From Neobacillus rhizophilus (GTDB lineage Bacteria; Bacillota; Bacilli; Bacillales; Cytobacillaceae), in assembly GCF_018343535.1 (NCBI RefSeq), contig NZ_JAGYPF010000002.1, positions 646,103 to 710,102 of the forward strand: a stretch of DNA of 64,000 bases, read 5' to 3'. The notes beneath the pieces are model-generated. The model saw only the letters and a list, made by a program, of their open reading frames with translations. It was not told the origin of the DNA and did not search any database. The position numbers were made by a program, and so were the translations under genes. Every line of letters starts with the position of its first letter. Within the stretch, counting starts at the first letter, position 1. Of the stretch, positions 1 through 9,105 are shown one piece after another.

Positions 1-558
1 CGCGACAATCCGGACTATCCGGACCTCGCTTTTGAAGTCGGGAAAATGTATTGGTATTACTACGATTATGGAAAAAGTGAAAATAGTGATAACCAGATTA
101 CGAGAATGAAAAGCTCCATCCAGTGGTTCGAGGATGCTGTCCAGTACGGCTCGGAAAAAAGCGATTATTACGAGATGGCGGTCATTTACCGCGATATCGG
201 CCGGTTTAATCAGAATATCACCCTCCACATCGAGGAGGCATCCGACAAAGGTAAATACAAGCCCTATTGGGAAAACATCAAGGGGCTGATTAAAATGGTC
301 GATAAAAGCCCTGAAGAGAGTGAAATTGTTAAACTAGAACTCTATAAATTGACGATGTATTCGATTGAAACCTATGCCCGGAAGTTTAAATTGGATGGCG
401 TAAAGGAAAGCGACCTTCGTGCGGTTACTGATGCTGTCAAGCGGAGTACGGAGGATGTCGAGGTTACCGCCGAGAAGACGGAAACGATTAAAAAGGATGT
501 TATCGGGCGTTTTGCCCTAACTGAAAAAGCCGTTGATAACGCCTTTCGGAAGGAATAG
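1..558 (+). CDS. C-terminal part of a helical-repeat (TPR-like) protein, truncated by the window edge
   Basis: The reading frame is open from the first base of the window and stops at 556-558, so the true start lies outside. The visible 185 residues are rich in aromatic and charged residues and look like tandem helix pairs (FEVGKMYWYYYDYG, then WFEDAVQYG, then YYEMAVIYRDIGRFNQN), the pattern of TPR-like repeats. The last 60 residues look like an amphipathic or coiled helix. No catalytic motif is visible. The next gene starts 12 bp downstream and carries repeated Thr-x-Val-Leu motifs, so this could be the C-terminal extension of a Ser/Thr kinase of a phospho-signalling cluster; that is inference only, because the N-terminal domain is missing. 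Confidence 0.65.
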   Translation, partial: RDNPDYPDLAFEVGKMYWYYYDYGKSENSDNQITRMKSSIQWFEDAVQYGSEKSDYYEMAVIYRDIGRFNQNITLHIEEASDKGKYKPYWENIKGLIKMVDKSPEESEIVKLELYKLTMYSIETYARKFKLDGVKESDLRAVTDAVKRSTEDVEVTAEKTETIKKDVIGRFALTEKAVDNAFRKE

Positions 559-570
559 GGGGTGACGAGC

Positions 571-1479
571 ATGGGAGCAGCAGCATGGCAGATCATTTCC
601 ATCGCCGGATATTCCCTCGCCGCCGTATTGTTAATAGTGGCCGTGTTTTTATTTTTCAAAATGAACATTCTGGCCATCATCGGCGATTTGTCGGGACGGA
701 CAGCCGCCCGCCAGATTGAGGAAATTCGCGAACGAAACAAGATGACGGGCAGCAAGCGCCACCAGCCGGATGCCTTTAACCTTGATCGCGGGTCTTTGAC
801 GGAGCCGGTCGGGGTTCGAAGGCTGTGGACGGGGCGGACTGGGAATACCGGGAAAACTGGAAGCACTGGTAGGACTGGGAATACAGCTGGAGGTACGGCA
901 AGGCCGGGGGATACTGTTGGAAGAACAGGGAATATGGGGAATGCGGCATATTCTGTTGTGAACACAGGGAACGTGGTTGACACTATTAGCCCTGGATTTA
1001 CAAGTAGTACTGGGAACGATAGAGGGAATACGGTAAGCACTGGGGATGAGTTTAATACTATAAACACAGGTTTTACAGGAAAAGTAGACCGATTTTTCGG
1101 GAATGGCCCCTCTGATGCAACAGAAGTGTTGGCAAATGATGCGACAGAGGTGCTTTTCCAGGCAGATAAACATCTATCTGAAGGGACAGCGGTCCTTTCA
1201 AATGAAACTGAGGTCCTTCTAGACAGCAGTACGGAGGTGCTGTATGAAGGTGTGGAGACATTTGAGCCTGGCACTGAGGTGCTGGATCCAGGAACTGAGG
1301 TTTTGAATTTGGGGACCGAAGTCTTGGATGGCGGCACTGAGGTTTTAATAGAATCAAATGAAACAACCGTGCTAAATCCTGTTGTCGAATTGGATGATAA
1401 AGAAGATACCCCAATTTCAGAGATAGAATTTAAGATAATTAGAGATATCAAGATTACCCATACGGATGAAGTGATTTAG
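571..1479 (+). CDS. Single-pass membrane protein with Gly-X-Thr triplets and ten Thr-x-Val-Leu motifs
   Basis: The 302-residue product has one N-terminal membrane segment (about residues 7-30) and then a basic stretch. Residues about 87-105 are a short collagen-like run with Gly every third residue (G-R-T, G-N-T, G-K-T, G-S-T). From about residue 183 to 269 there are ten T-x-V-L motifs, eight of them TEVL, in an acidic low-complexity context. Such Thr motifs resemble phospho-acceptor sites read by FHA domains, but no partner is seen here. I chose the ATG at 571 because the G-rich ribosome site (557-563) sits 7 bp upstream; the GTG at 562 overlaps that site. I do not recognise the family and assign no function. 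Confidence 0.7.
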   Translation: MGAAAWQIISIAGYSLAAVLLIVAVFLFFKMNILAIIGDLSGRTAARQIEEIRERNKMTGSKRHQPDAFNLDRGSLTEPVGVRRLWTGRTGNTGKTGSTGRTGNTAGGTARPGDTVGRTGNMGNAAYSVVNTGNVVDTISPGFTSSTGNDRGNTVSTGDEFNTINTGFTGKVDRFFGNGPSDATEVLANDATEVLFQADKHLSEGTAVLSNETEVLLDSSTEVLYEGVETFEPGTEVLDPGTEVLNLGTEVLDGGTEVLIESNETTVLNPVVELDDKEDTPISEIEFKIIRDIKITHTDEVI

Positions 1480-1490
1480 GGTAGGCGATT

Positions 1491-1958
1491 AGGGCGATTG
1501 GAGCCCGAAACTTCTAAAAAATGAACGAAATGGTAACCAATAAGGGCCATTGGAGCCCGAAACTTCTAAAAACTGAACGAAATGGTAACCAATAAGGGCC
1601 ATTGGAGCCCGAAACTTCTAAAAACTGAACGGAATGGTAACCAATAAGGGCTATTGGAGCCCGAAATCGTCAAAAACTGAACGAAATGGTAATCAATAAG
1701 GGCTATTGGAGCCCGAAACCGTCAAAAACTGAACGGAATGGTAACCAATAAGGGCTATTGGAGCCCAAAACTTCCAAAAAATGAACGGAATGGTAACCAA
1801 TAAGGGCTATTGGAGCCCGAAACTTCTAAAAACTGAACGAAATGGTAACCAATAAGGGCCATTGGAGCCCGAACCCGTCAAAAAATGAACGATTTGGTAA
1901 CCAATAAGGGCTATTGGTGCCTGAACCAGGCCAAAAAACATCGGAATGGTAACTAATA
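1491..1958. repeat. Tandem array A: nine units of 52 bp
   Basis: This array fills most of the 522-bp gap between two genes. Units begin at 1491, 1543, 1595, 1647, 1699, 1751, 1803, 1855 and 1907, all exactly 52 bp apart. Each unit has two overlapping dyads around its start: CCAATA...TATTGG across the junction and GGGCT-ATTGG-AGCCC inside the unit. Most units with GGGCT pair perfectly; units with GGGCC do not. The last unit is the most divergent. The rest of the gap, 1959-2001, is AT-rich and holds the ribosome site of the next gene. Confidence 0.95.
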
Positions 1959-2001
1959 GGTATTTTAATTAAATAGTATTTTTTCAAGGGGAGGAGAAAA
2001 A

Positions 2002-5000
2002 GTGTTTACAAAGAGGAAATCAAGGGCGACCCGCATTCTGGCGGTTATCCTTGCCATTTTGCTGGTTGCCTATAACATACCAGCCAGCGCCATCATGCCG
2101 GTGTTTGCAGAAACAACAACAGACACCGCAGACACTGGAACTGATCAAACTGCAGCAACTGGCGGGGCAACAACGGAGTCTGGGGAGCAAACACAAACAA
2201 CAAGCCAGGACCCGACCATACCTGTTGAATCAATTGAACAGGGAGGAACAACCGAGACTGGAACACCAACGGACCCTCCTGAAACAGCAACCTATCAAGT
2301 CTCAGTTAAGGCAACTGCCGGCGGCACGATAAAAATCAATGATGCAAATTACACAGACCCCGTTCAGGTGCAGACAGGGACAAATGTTGCCATTGAAATA
2401 ACACCAGAGCCCAATTACGAAATTCAGTCCGTAAAAATTGCTGGGGTTCTGCAGAGTGTAACTGACAAGGGAAATTACACAAGCACTATTCCTTCGATTT
2501 CTGCCGACACAACGATTGAAGTCGTATTTGTTTTAAAAACATACACAATCGCTTTTAACTACAAATCAAATGAAGGTACTGTAAAAGACGAAAATAATCA
2601 AACTATTAACTCTCAAGGCGGAACGGTCAACATCCAGCACGGCAATGAATCCTTTTTCACGGTGACACCGTTAACCGGTTTTCATGTCGAAAGCATCTAC
2701 TTGGATGGCACCAATCTCGACCTGGCAACCGCTGTGACGCTAATAGAGCCAGATAGCTATAAGTATACTTTCACAAATGTAACAGCCAACCACAATGTAC
2801 AGGTTCAGTTTGCCATCAATACCTACGCTGTAACGGCCAGTGTCAACGGAGGAAACGGTGATGTGAAGCTTGATATACCCACCGTCGGTTATAACGGGGA
2901 AGCGACTGCAACCATGACACCGAATGCGGACTACCGGGTGGCCTCGATCACCATAAACGGAACACCTGTGAATCTCGCGGCTGATGAGAATTTTAAAGAA
3001 AACGAGGACGGAACTTATTCTTACACTGTAAAAAATATTATCGAGCCAAAATTAATCGAAGTGACATACGAGAAAGTCCCGACTCTAGACGGGACTTGGT
3101 CGCAGTACGTTTCGATTACACTAACTTCCGGCTCATTAATCGACTCATATAAAGAAGGCGGCAAAGAAATCCGCGTCTATTCAAAGGATGCTGTGGTGAA
3201 GGTTGCACCAATTGGAAGCTACAACCTTATCAATCTGCAAACCTCCGCGAGCTCCAGCAAAAAGTGGCAAACGGAGTACACCTTCAATAAATCCACTTCG
3301 ATTAAAGACATGAAGGTGAAGATTGCAGGCACGAAAAAGAGCGAGCAAACGGTTAACTTGCCTGGCGATATATTGCTAGTATTTGACAAACAAGGTCCAG
3401 CCATAAAAGAGCCAGCTTTGGATGGAAAAAACAAAACTACCATTAATAGCGTGCAATGGTTCAGCGATACCGTGACCGTTTCCGGTGAAATTGAAAATGG
3501 AACTGAAAACTTCGACGGCGTCGCCTACTCTACTCTTATAAAAACAGTTTTATACAGCAAAGTGGGTGACCCAGTCGATGCAGCTGTTGAAGCAACATTC
3601 GATGCCAAAACCAACCGCTACTCTTTCGGTCCAGTCGAAAAAGGCCAATACAAGATTTGGGCAGTTGACCAGGCAGGTAATCAATCGGCCGAAAAATTAA
3701 TCAACATTAACATCGACCAGACGAACCCGACACTCGCTGACGGTAAAGCTGTGAAAGTCAAACAAATCAACGACGACACATGGTCCCAGGTTTTAAACAT
3801 CCTTACGTTTGGAATGTTTTTTAACAAAGGAATTCAGGTGACCGTTGATGCCAAGGATGGGGAATCCGGGGTTAAGGCGATTACTTTGTATGCGAAATCA
3901 GTGAATTCAACTAATAAAAAGAAGGTTCCATTGGTTTCAGAAACCTTCAGTAAAGATATCCGGACAGCCGAGGCAGTGTTCCTCCTCGATGATGAAAGTT
4001 TCGAAGGGACGTTTTCCGTCGAGGTGACCGACAATGTCAACAACAAACAAAACTATGATGTCAACGATACGAATGTCGACCCGGAAGGCAACGGACACTT
4101 CATGATTGATAGGAATGCGCCGACCGCGGAATTAACGGTTGCTTCAGAAAAAAATCCGTATGTGGTTGATAATATTGAGTTTTACAGCGGTGATGCAAAA
4201 TTAAACATCAAAGCCGAGGACCTGGAATCCGGCGTTAATACGGTGACTATTAATTTAAATGACAAGAAATATAAAGAATATGATTTCTCGCAAGAAAAGC
4301 AAGTTAGTCCGGCGATTGAAGCGATTGATACAAGTACGCTTAATCAAGAAAATCGCTTATACGATTTTTCCGTTACGGTAAAAGATAATGCCGGCAATAA
4401 AACTGATGCAGCGCCGAAGAAAATTTTTATTGATGAACACGCACCGGTGCTTGCTGACGGCGAGGCTGTCACTTTTGCTGTCATCAACGACAGCACGATT
4501 GCCAAGGTGTTAAACTACCTCAGCTTCGGAACATTTTTTAATAAAAAATTAGAAGTGACAGTAAAGGTCAAGGATGACGCTTCCGGAATCAAGGATCTGA
4601 AGTTGAAGGCTGTTCCAGAGAACGCGGGCGAAGAGGCTCCAACCTTAACCCGGGAAAGCTTTGAAAAACTAGGCCTAACCGCTGAAGCCAGCTACACTCT
4701 GGATGTGGACCGTTTCAAAGGAACGTTCCAAGTCGAAGTCACGGACAATGTGAATAACGAGAACCAGACGCCATATTTGATAAACTCAAGCAATTCGAAC
4801 ATTAAAGCCAAAGACAGCGGTGTTGTCATGATTGAAAAAACGGCCCCCGCTGCCGCTATCAACGTTACAGCCAAAGAAGGCGTTTCATCCTATGTGGCTG
4901 ATGATACAAAAGAGTTTTACAACGGCGAAGTCACGTACGACGTCGATGTGCAGGATGCCGATTCCGGTGTCAATACGGTTAAGATCAACGTGAACGACCA

Positions 5001-7725
5001 GCCTATTGATGAGTATTTTTACCATGAAGAGCCGATGGTCCAGCACCGCCCGGATTTGGCGGCGACGGATACCGGTGATTCCCGGATTACCAGAAACGAA
5101 GACGGTTCCTACCATATTGCCGTTGAAACAGTTGATAACGCAGGAAATGCCGCTCAGGTTGAAAAAACGATTTTCATCGACGAAACAAGTCCGATGATTA
5201 CCGATTTTCATTTTTCAACGGATGACCGTCAGGAGGATGCAACCGAAAGCCTGACGGATGCGGTCGAGCTTACGGAATATGGCTTCTTTTTCAAAAAGCC
5301 GATTCGGGTGACGGTGAAAGCGGAGGATCCAGTGATTGGCTTTGAAGCGACAAGCGAAGTCAAATCAATGGTACTTTATCTGCAAGATTACGAGAACGGC
5401 AAATTCTATGCGGTGCTTGCGGATGGTTCACTACAGGGAATCGCGCCAACAGAGGTCAACAGCATTGCGGCTGTTCCAACAACAGGCGAATTTAGTTTCA
5501 ACGTTCCGGCAGCGTTTAAGGGACAGATTTTTGCTAAAGCGACGGACCATGTCAATAATACAAGTGCTTTTGCCACACCGGATGGCACGGTCATTGAGGA
5601 TGAGGCGAAGCACGCCAAAGAATCACATATTGCATTGGAAAAAGTCGATACGAGCTACCGCGACAATCAGGGTCTCGAGCTTTACGCGAATAACGTGAAT
5701 GTCAAGCTGACAGTGACGGATACGTATTCAGGCTTGAGCCAGGTGGAATGGTCGGTTGTAGCGCCTTATGATACGGCGAACAACCAAGGCGGACGCCTGC
5801 AACTTAATAATAACGGTTCGTTTGCAGATGGCAGCAATCCAGACGGCTGGCAGGTAGCGAAGACAGATAAAAACCTTGTTACCGAGATGACAAAAACAAT
5901 AACGGTCAGCAACAATAGCAACGCCATTGTGGTCAAGGCCAAGGTGACGGACCGGGCTGGTAACACATCGGAAAAAGAGCTGACGTTCAGCATCGACAAG
6001 ACGGCGCCGCAGATCAAAGTGACTTATGACAACAATTCGGCGGATCAGGATTACCCTGATTTTTACAAAGCAGACCGGACGGCAACCGTTGTGGTGACGG
6101 AGCGGAACTTCAATCCAAAAGATGTCGAACATTTGATTACCAATACAGATGGGGCTGTGCCTTCGTTGGTGGGCTGGAGTACTGCTGCCAATTCATCGGA
6201 CCCGGATAAGACAACACACACAGCAACCGTCAAGTTCAGCGCGGATGGCGATTATACCTTTGATATCAAGTATAAGGATAATGCCGGAAATGCTGCACCA
6301 GCCGTAGCGCAGCAAAAGTTTACGATTGATAAAACCATTCCTGTTGTGAAGGTTTCTTATAGTAACAATTCAGCGGCCAATGGCAACTATTATCGGGCCA
6401 GCCGGACGACCACGATTTCGATTAATGAGCATAACTTTGATGCCGGCCGTGTTAAGGTAACAGGCACCGCCAGTGACAATAGTGCGGCAGCGGCCTTCCC
6501 GAAGGTAAGTGGCTGGAGCTCAAAAGGCGATATCCACACGGCAACCATCCAATATGCAGTGGATGGCAAGTACAGCTTTGATATTGATTTTACCGACAAG
6601 GCTGGGAATATTGCTGCCGATTATAAGGCGGAGGAGTTCATCGTTGACCAAACGGCGCCTGAACTGACAATTACCGGCGTTAAGGACCAGTCGGCCAATA
6701 ACGGCGACGTAATTCCGGTGATCACTTATTCCGATACGAATTTTAATCAAAAGGCTGTAAGCATTAAGCTAACCGGAGCGAATCACGGCCCGGCGGCGCT
6801 CGATGGCAGCTATGCCGATGCACCGAACGGCCAAGTGTTTACGTTTAAAAATTTCGAGAAGAAAAAGGAAATCGATGACCTTTATACGTTAACGGCGACG
6901 CTTGTGGACTTTGCCGGAAATGAAACCTCTAAAACGATTCGTTTCTCTGTGAACCGCTTTGGTTCGGTTTATGTGTTCGATGATGCGTTGAAGGCGATTG
7001 AGGGAAAATATGTGCAGAAGGAAACGGACGTCATCGTGACCGAAACGAACGTCGACAGCCTGAAAGCTGATACGATTCAAGTCAAAATGACGAAGAACGG
7101 TACGCCTTCTGATTTGGCGGAGGGTAAGGATTATACCGTCACTGAAACCGGCGGCGCCGGGCAGTGGAGCCAGTACAAGTATGTGGTGAAAAAATCGCTA
7201 TTTACCGGCGATGGCAAATATACCGTTGCGCTTTATTCCGAAGATGCAGCAGGTAACATCAATGAGAATATCGATGAGAAGAAGCAGGCTGAAATCTCCT
7301 TTGGTATCGACAAGACCGCTCCGGTGATTGTGCCGATCGACATTGAGAGTGGGGAGCAGTATCCTGTTGATGTTAAAAAGGTAACGGTTTCGGTGAAGGA
7401 CAACCTTGTTCTCAAGGGTGCCGAGATCTATTTAAACGGTAAAAAAGTGGAGCATGAGGCGGAAGGTGAAAACTATACGTTTGACATCCAAAGCTTAAAC
7501 TCCAAGCAAAATGTGAAGATTATTGCGGTGGATGCAGCCGGGAACGAGCTAAGTAAAAAGGTCAATGGCATTCTTGTTTCCACCAACCCGATTGTCCGCT
7601 GGTATAACAATAAGACCTTGTTTATGGGATCCATTGGCGGTGTCGGCAGCCTGGCAGCTGTAATTACGGCGCTAGTCCTTGTTCGGAAGAGGAAAACTTA
7701 TGGAACCGAGACTATTGAAAAGTAA
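2002..7725 (+). CDS. Very large cell-surface protein with Ig-like repeats and a C-terminal membrane anchor
   Basis: The 1907-residue product starts at GTG 2002, behind the ribosome site AAGGGGAGGAG. It has a signal peptide (hydrophobic core at residues 12-30, cleavage near VFA-ET), a Thr/Gln/Pro-rich linker, and about three copies of a Gly/Asn-rich bacterial repeat (about residues 95-350, each ending in a V-x-V-x-F or VTYEK strand). After these come many Ig-like beta-sandwich modules, recognisable by recurring I-D-(K/Q/E)-T-x-P and VTDNVNN or DNAGN motifs. Three modules share a F-F-(N/K)-K-x-(I/L) element near residues 600, 840 and 1100. The C-terminus has one membrane helix followed by RKRK; there is no LPxTG motif, so the anchor is a membrane helix and not a sortase site. 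A role in adhesion or structure is likely but unproven. Confidence 0.85.
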   Translation: MFTKRKSRATRILAVILAILLVAYNIPASAIMPVFAETTTDTADTGTDQTAATGGATTESGEQTQTTSQDPTIPVESIEQGGTTETGTPTDPPETATYQVSVKATAGGTIKINDANYTDPVQVQTGTNVAIEITPEPNYEIQSVKIAGVLQSVTDKGNYTSTIPSISADTTIEVVFVLKTYTIAFNYKSNEGTVKDENNQTINSQGGTVNIQHGNESFFTVTPLTGFHVESIYLDGTNLDLATAVTLIEPDSYKYTFTNVTANHNVQVQFAINTYAVTASVNGGNGDVKLDIPTVGYNGEATATMTPNADYRVASITINGTPVNLAADENFKENEDGTYSYTVKNIIEPKLIEVTYEKVPTLDGTWSQYVSITLTSGSLIDSYKEGGKEIRVYSKDAVVKVAPIGSYNLINLQTSASSSKKWQTEYTFNKSTSIKDMKVKIAGTKKSEQTVNLPGDILLVFDKQGPAIKEPALDGKNKTTINSVQWFSDTVTVSGEIENGTENFDGVAYSTLIKTVLYSKVGDPVDAAVEATFDAKTNRYSFGPVEKGQYKIWAVDQAGNQSAEKLININIDQTNPTLADGKAVKVKQINDDTWSQVLNILTFGMFFNKGIQVTVDAKDGESGVKAITLYAKSVNSTNKKKVPLVSETFSKDIRTAEAVFLLDDESFEGTFSVEVTDNVNNKQNYDVNDTNVDPEGNGHFMIDRNAPTAELTVASEKNPYVVDNIEFYSGDAKLNIKAEDLESGVNTVTINLNDKKYKEYDFSQEKQVSPAIEAIDTSTLNQENRLYDFSVTVKDNAGNKTDAAPKKIFIDEHAPVLADGEAVTFAVINDSTIAKVLNYLSFGTFFNKKLEVTVKVKDDASGIKDLKLKAVPENAGEEAPTLTRESFEKLGLTAEASYTLDVDRFKGTFQVEVTDNVNNENQTPYLINSSNSNIKAKDSGVVMIEKTAPAAAINVTAKEGVSSYVADDTKEFYNGEVTYDVDVQDADSGVNTVKINVNDQPIDEYFYHEEPMVQHRPDLAATDTGDSRITRNEDGSYHIAVETVDNAGNAAQVEKTIFIDETSPMITDFHFSTDDRQEDATESLTDAVELTEYGFFFKKPIRVTVKAEDPVIGFEATSEVKSMVLYLQDYENGKFYAVLADGSLQGIAPTEVNSIAAVPTTGEFSFNVPAAFKGQIFAKATDHVNNTSAFATPDGTVIEDEAKHAKESHIALEKVDTSYRDNQGLELYANNVNVKLTVTDTYSGLSQVEWSVVAPYDTANNQGGRLQLNNNGSFADGSNPDGWQVAKTDKNLVTEMTKTITVSNNSNAIVVKAKVTDRAGNTSEKELTFSIDKTAPQIKVTYDNNSADQDYPDFYKADRTATVVVTERNFNPKDVEHLITNTDGAVPSLVGWSTAANSSDPDKTTHTATVKFSADGDYTFDIKYKDNAGNAAPAVAQQKFTIDKTIPVVKVSYSNNSAANGNYYRASRTTTISINEHNFDAGRVKVTGTASDNSAAAAFPKVSGWSSKGDIHTATIQYAVDGKYSFDIDFTDKAGNIAADYKAEEFIVDQTAPELTITGVKDQSANNGDVIPVITYSDTNFNQKAVSIKLTGANHGPAALDGSYADAPNGQVFTFKNFEKKKEIDDLYTLTATLVDFAGNETSKTIRFSVNRFGSVYVFDDALKAIEGKYVQKETDVIVTETNVDSLKADTIQVKMTKNGTPSDLAEGKDYTVTETGGAGQWSQYKYVVKKSLFTGDGKYTVALYSEDAAGNINENIDEKKQAEISFGIDKTAPVIVPIDIESGEQYPVDVKKVTVSVKDNLVLKGAEIYLNGKKVEHEAEGENYTFDIQSLNSKQNVKIIAVDAAGNELSKKVNGILVSTNPIVRWYNNKTLFMGSIGGVGSLAAVITALVLVRKRKTYGTETIEK

Positions 7726-7746
7726 TGAGAGGAGGAAGACGTAATC

Positions 7747-8064
7747 ATGCTTAAAGATACATCACTTCTCGTTTTGATCATCGCGGCCGCCGGATTGGTT
7801 GTGAATATTATTACGTTGATAGTAGTCATTGGGGTTTTAAAGAGGTTTAAAAAGGAGGCGGCGAAGCTGGATGTGGGGCAAGCCGCCGCAGTAGAGGCCA
7901 CGGTGCAAAAAGAGATGCCAGCTGGCGGGCAGTCAAAGCCTGCCGCTGCTGCCGGTGCAGGAGTCGTCTTTTGCCGAAACTGCGGGAGCCCATTCGACTC
8001 CAGCAACGCTGCCTGTCCACAGTGCAACACACCGCGTGGCTACAGAAAAGAAGAAGGGACCTGA
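7747..8064 (+). CDS. Small membrane protein with a C-terminal zinc ribbon
   Basis: The 105-residue product has one N-terminal membrane helix (about residues 7-30), a Lys/Ala-rich linker, and a C-terminal zinc ribbon with two paired cysteines (CRNCG and CPQCN). The ribosome site GAGGAGGAAG precedes the ATG, and the gene follows the large surface protein by 21 bp, so the two are probably co-transcribed. The ribbon faces the cytoplasm if the N-terminus is outside. The layout of one helix plus a short zinc ribbon is common in Firmicute envelope-associated proteins. No function can be assigned. Confidence 0.75.
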   Translation: MLKDTSLLVLIIAAAGLVVNIITLIVVIGVLKRFKKEAAKLDVGQAAAVEATVQKEMPAGGQSKPAAAAGAGVVFCRNCGSPFDSSNAACPQCNTPRGYRKEEGT

Positions 8065-8091
8065 TTCTCTATTTGAGGTCATATGTTTAGA

Positions 8092-8121
8092 GGCTTGCCG
8101 TTTTGGCAAGTCTTATTTTTT
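8092..8121 (+). terminator. Rho-independent terminator after the zinc-ribbon gene
   Basis: GGCTTGCC (8092-8099) pairs with GGCAAGTC (8105-8112) over a 5-nt loop and is followed by a T-rich run. It closes the surface-protein operon. Confidence 0.8.
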
Positions 8122-8129
8122 GTTTCCTT

Positions 8130-8520
8130 TTGAAAAATCGCCCTTTATTTTGCCTGTGAGGTTCAAAACCTTAGGTGGTCGGTAAAAATAGGGGCCCTAT
8201 TTTACCCATGTGGTTGCAAAAATGAGGGGACGGTAAAAATAGAAGCCATATTTTACCCGTGGGGTTCCAAAATTAGAGGAGACGGTAAAAATAGAGGCCA
8301 TATTTTACCCGTGAGGTCCTCGAAAATGAGAGGTCGGTAAAAATAGAAGCCTTATTTTACCCGTGAGGTTTCCGAAAATGAGAGAATGGTAAAAATAGAC
8401 GTCCTATATTACCCGTGAGGCAACAAAAAATAAGAGAACGGTAAAAATAGAGTCCTAATTTTACTGGTGAAGTCCCCAAAGATGAGAAAACTGTAAAAAT
8501 AGAGTTCATATTTTTAAATA
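8130..8520. repeat. Tandem array B: about seven units of 51-52 bp, each with a GGTAAAAATA dyad
   Basis: Units begin at 8181, 8232, 8284, 8336, 8388, 8440 and 8492; the first step is 51 bp and the other five are 52 bp. A degenerate copy precedes them at about 8130. In each unit GGTAAAAATA faces TATTTTACC across a short variable centre, giving a near-perfect hairpin with one unpaired A. CCCGTGAGG follows the dyad in several units. The array lies between a terminator and the promoter of the next gene. No open frame runs through it, and its sequence is unrelated to the array at 1491-1958. Confidence 0.95.
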
Positions 8521-8534
8521 AACCTTGTTTCTCC

Positions 8535-8540
8535 TATAAT
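8535..8540 (+). promoter_or_regulatory. Probable -10 box of the SRPBCC gene
   Basis: A perfect TATAAT lies 37 bp upstream of the ATG at 8578. The -35 (TTTTTA near 8511) is weak. The ATG at 8539 overlaps this -10 box, which argues against it being the start of the gene. Confidence 0.6.
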
Positions 8541-8577
8541 GGAGATAACAATATTTTTTTACGGGAGGCAGAAACCG

Positions 8578-9063
8578 ATGCTAGCAGTCATAGGAAAATC
8601 AGAAAATGGCTACATCGCACGATTCGAGCGGCAATTTAATCACTCCGTTGAGGAGGTATGGTCCTGGTTAACGGACAACGAAAAATTAGCAAAGTGGTTT
8701 AACGAGCTTCGAGTTGGTGAGCTTCGTGAAGGCGGGTTTATGAAGTTCGATATGGGCGACGGAAACTTTGAGAAGATGGCCATCACGGACCTCAAAGATC
8801 AATCCGTATTGGAATTTACTTGGGGAAGCGACATGGCGGTGCGATTCGAACTTTCCACTGAAGCCCCCGGCTGCAAGCTGTTTTTAATAGAAAAGATTGA
8901 AAAAATCACGCCCCATACCCCGAAGGACCTTGCAGGCTGGCATGTATGCCTTGATGTGATTAAGGCCCTAATGGAAGGCGAAACGATCGAACGGATGGAA
9001 GAATGGAAAAAGTGGTATGAGAAATATAAACAAGCTGTTGAGAAAGTGTCTCCAAATGCATAA
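8578..9063 (+). CDS. SRPBCC family protein (AHSA1/Aha1-like START fold)
   Basis: The 161-residue product has the family pattern: an N-terminal strand FERQFNHSVEEVWSWLTD, then KLAKWF, a G-E-L-R-E-G-G strand turn, LEFTWG, and a C-terminal helix ending in GWHVCLDVIKALMEG. These proteins form a hydrophobic cup that binds small lipophilic molecules; the substrate is unknown here. I chose ATG 8578 because GGGAGG lies 10 bp upstream. A longer in-frame ATG at 8539 lacks a ribosome site and overlaps the -10 box. The gene stands 42 bp before fxsA and may be co-transcribed with it. Confidence 0.85.
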   Translation: MLAVIGKSENGYIARFERQFNHSVEEVWSWLTDNEKLAKWFNELRVGELREGGFMKFDMGDGNFEKMAITDLKDQSVLEFTWGSDMAVRFELSTEAPGCKLFLIEKIEKITPHTPKDLAGWHVCLDVIKALMEGETIERMEEWKKWYEKYKQAVEKVSPNA

Positions 9064-9105
9064 AAGGATCGGACTGGAAACAGACACATTTGGAAGGAGA
9101 ACTAT

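Noticed and set aside
372..1451. A 359-codon open frame on the minus strand
   Set aside because: It overlaps two better genes on the plus strand and is a by-product of the repetitive Thr-x-Val-Leu and Gly-Thr coding sequence. It has no ribosome site or known motif.
7600..7725. Sortase-type cell-wall anchor at the end of the Ig-like surface protein
   Set aside because: There is no LPxTG-like motif before the helix; only a membrane helix and a basic tail.
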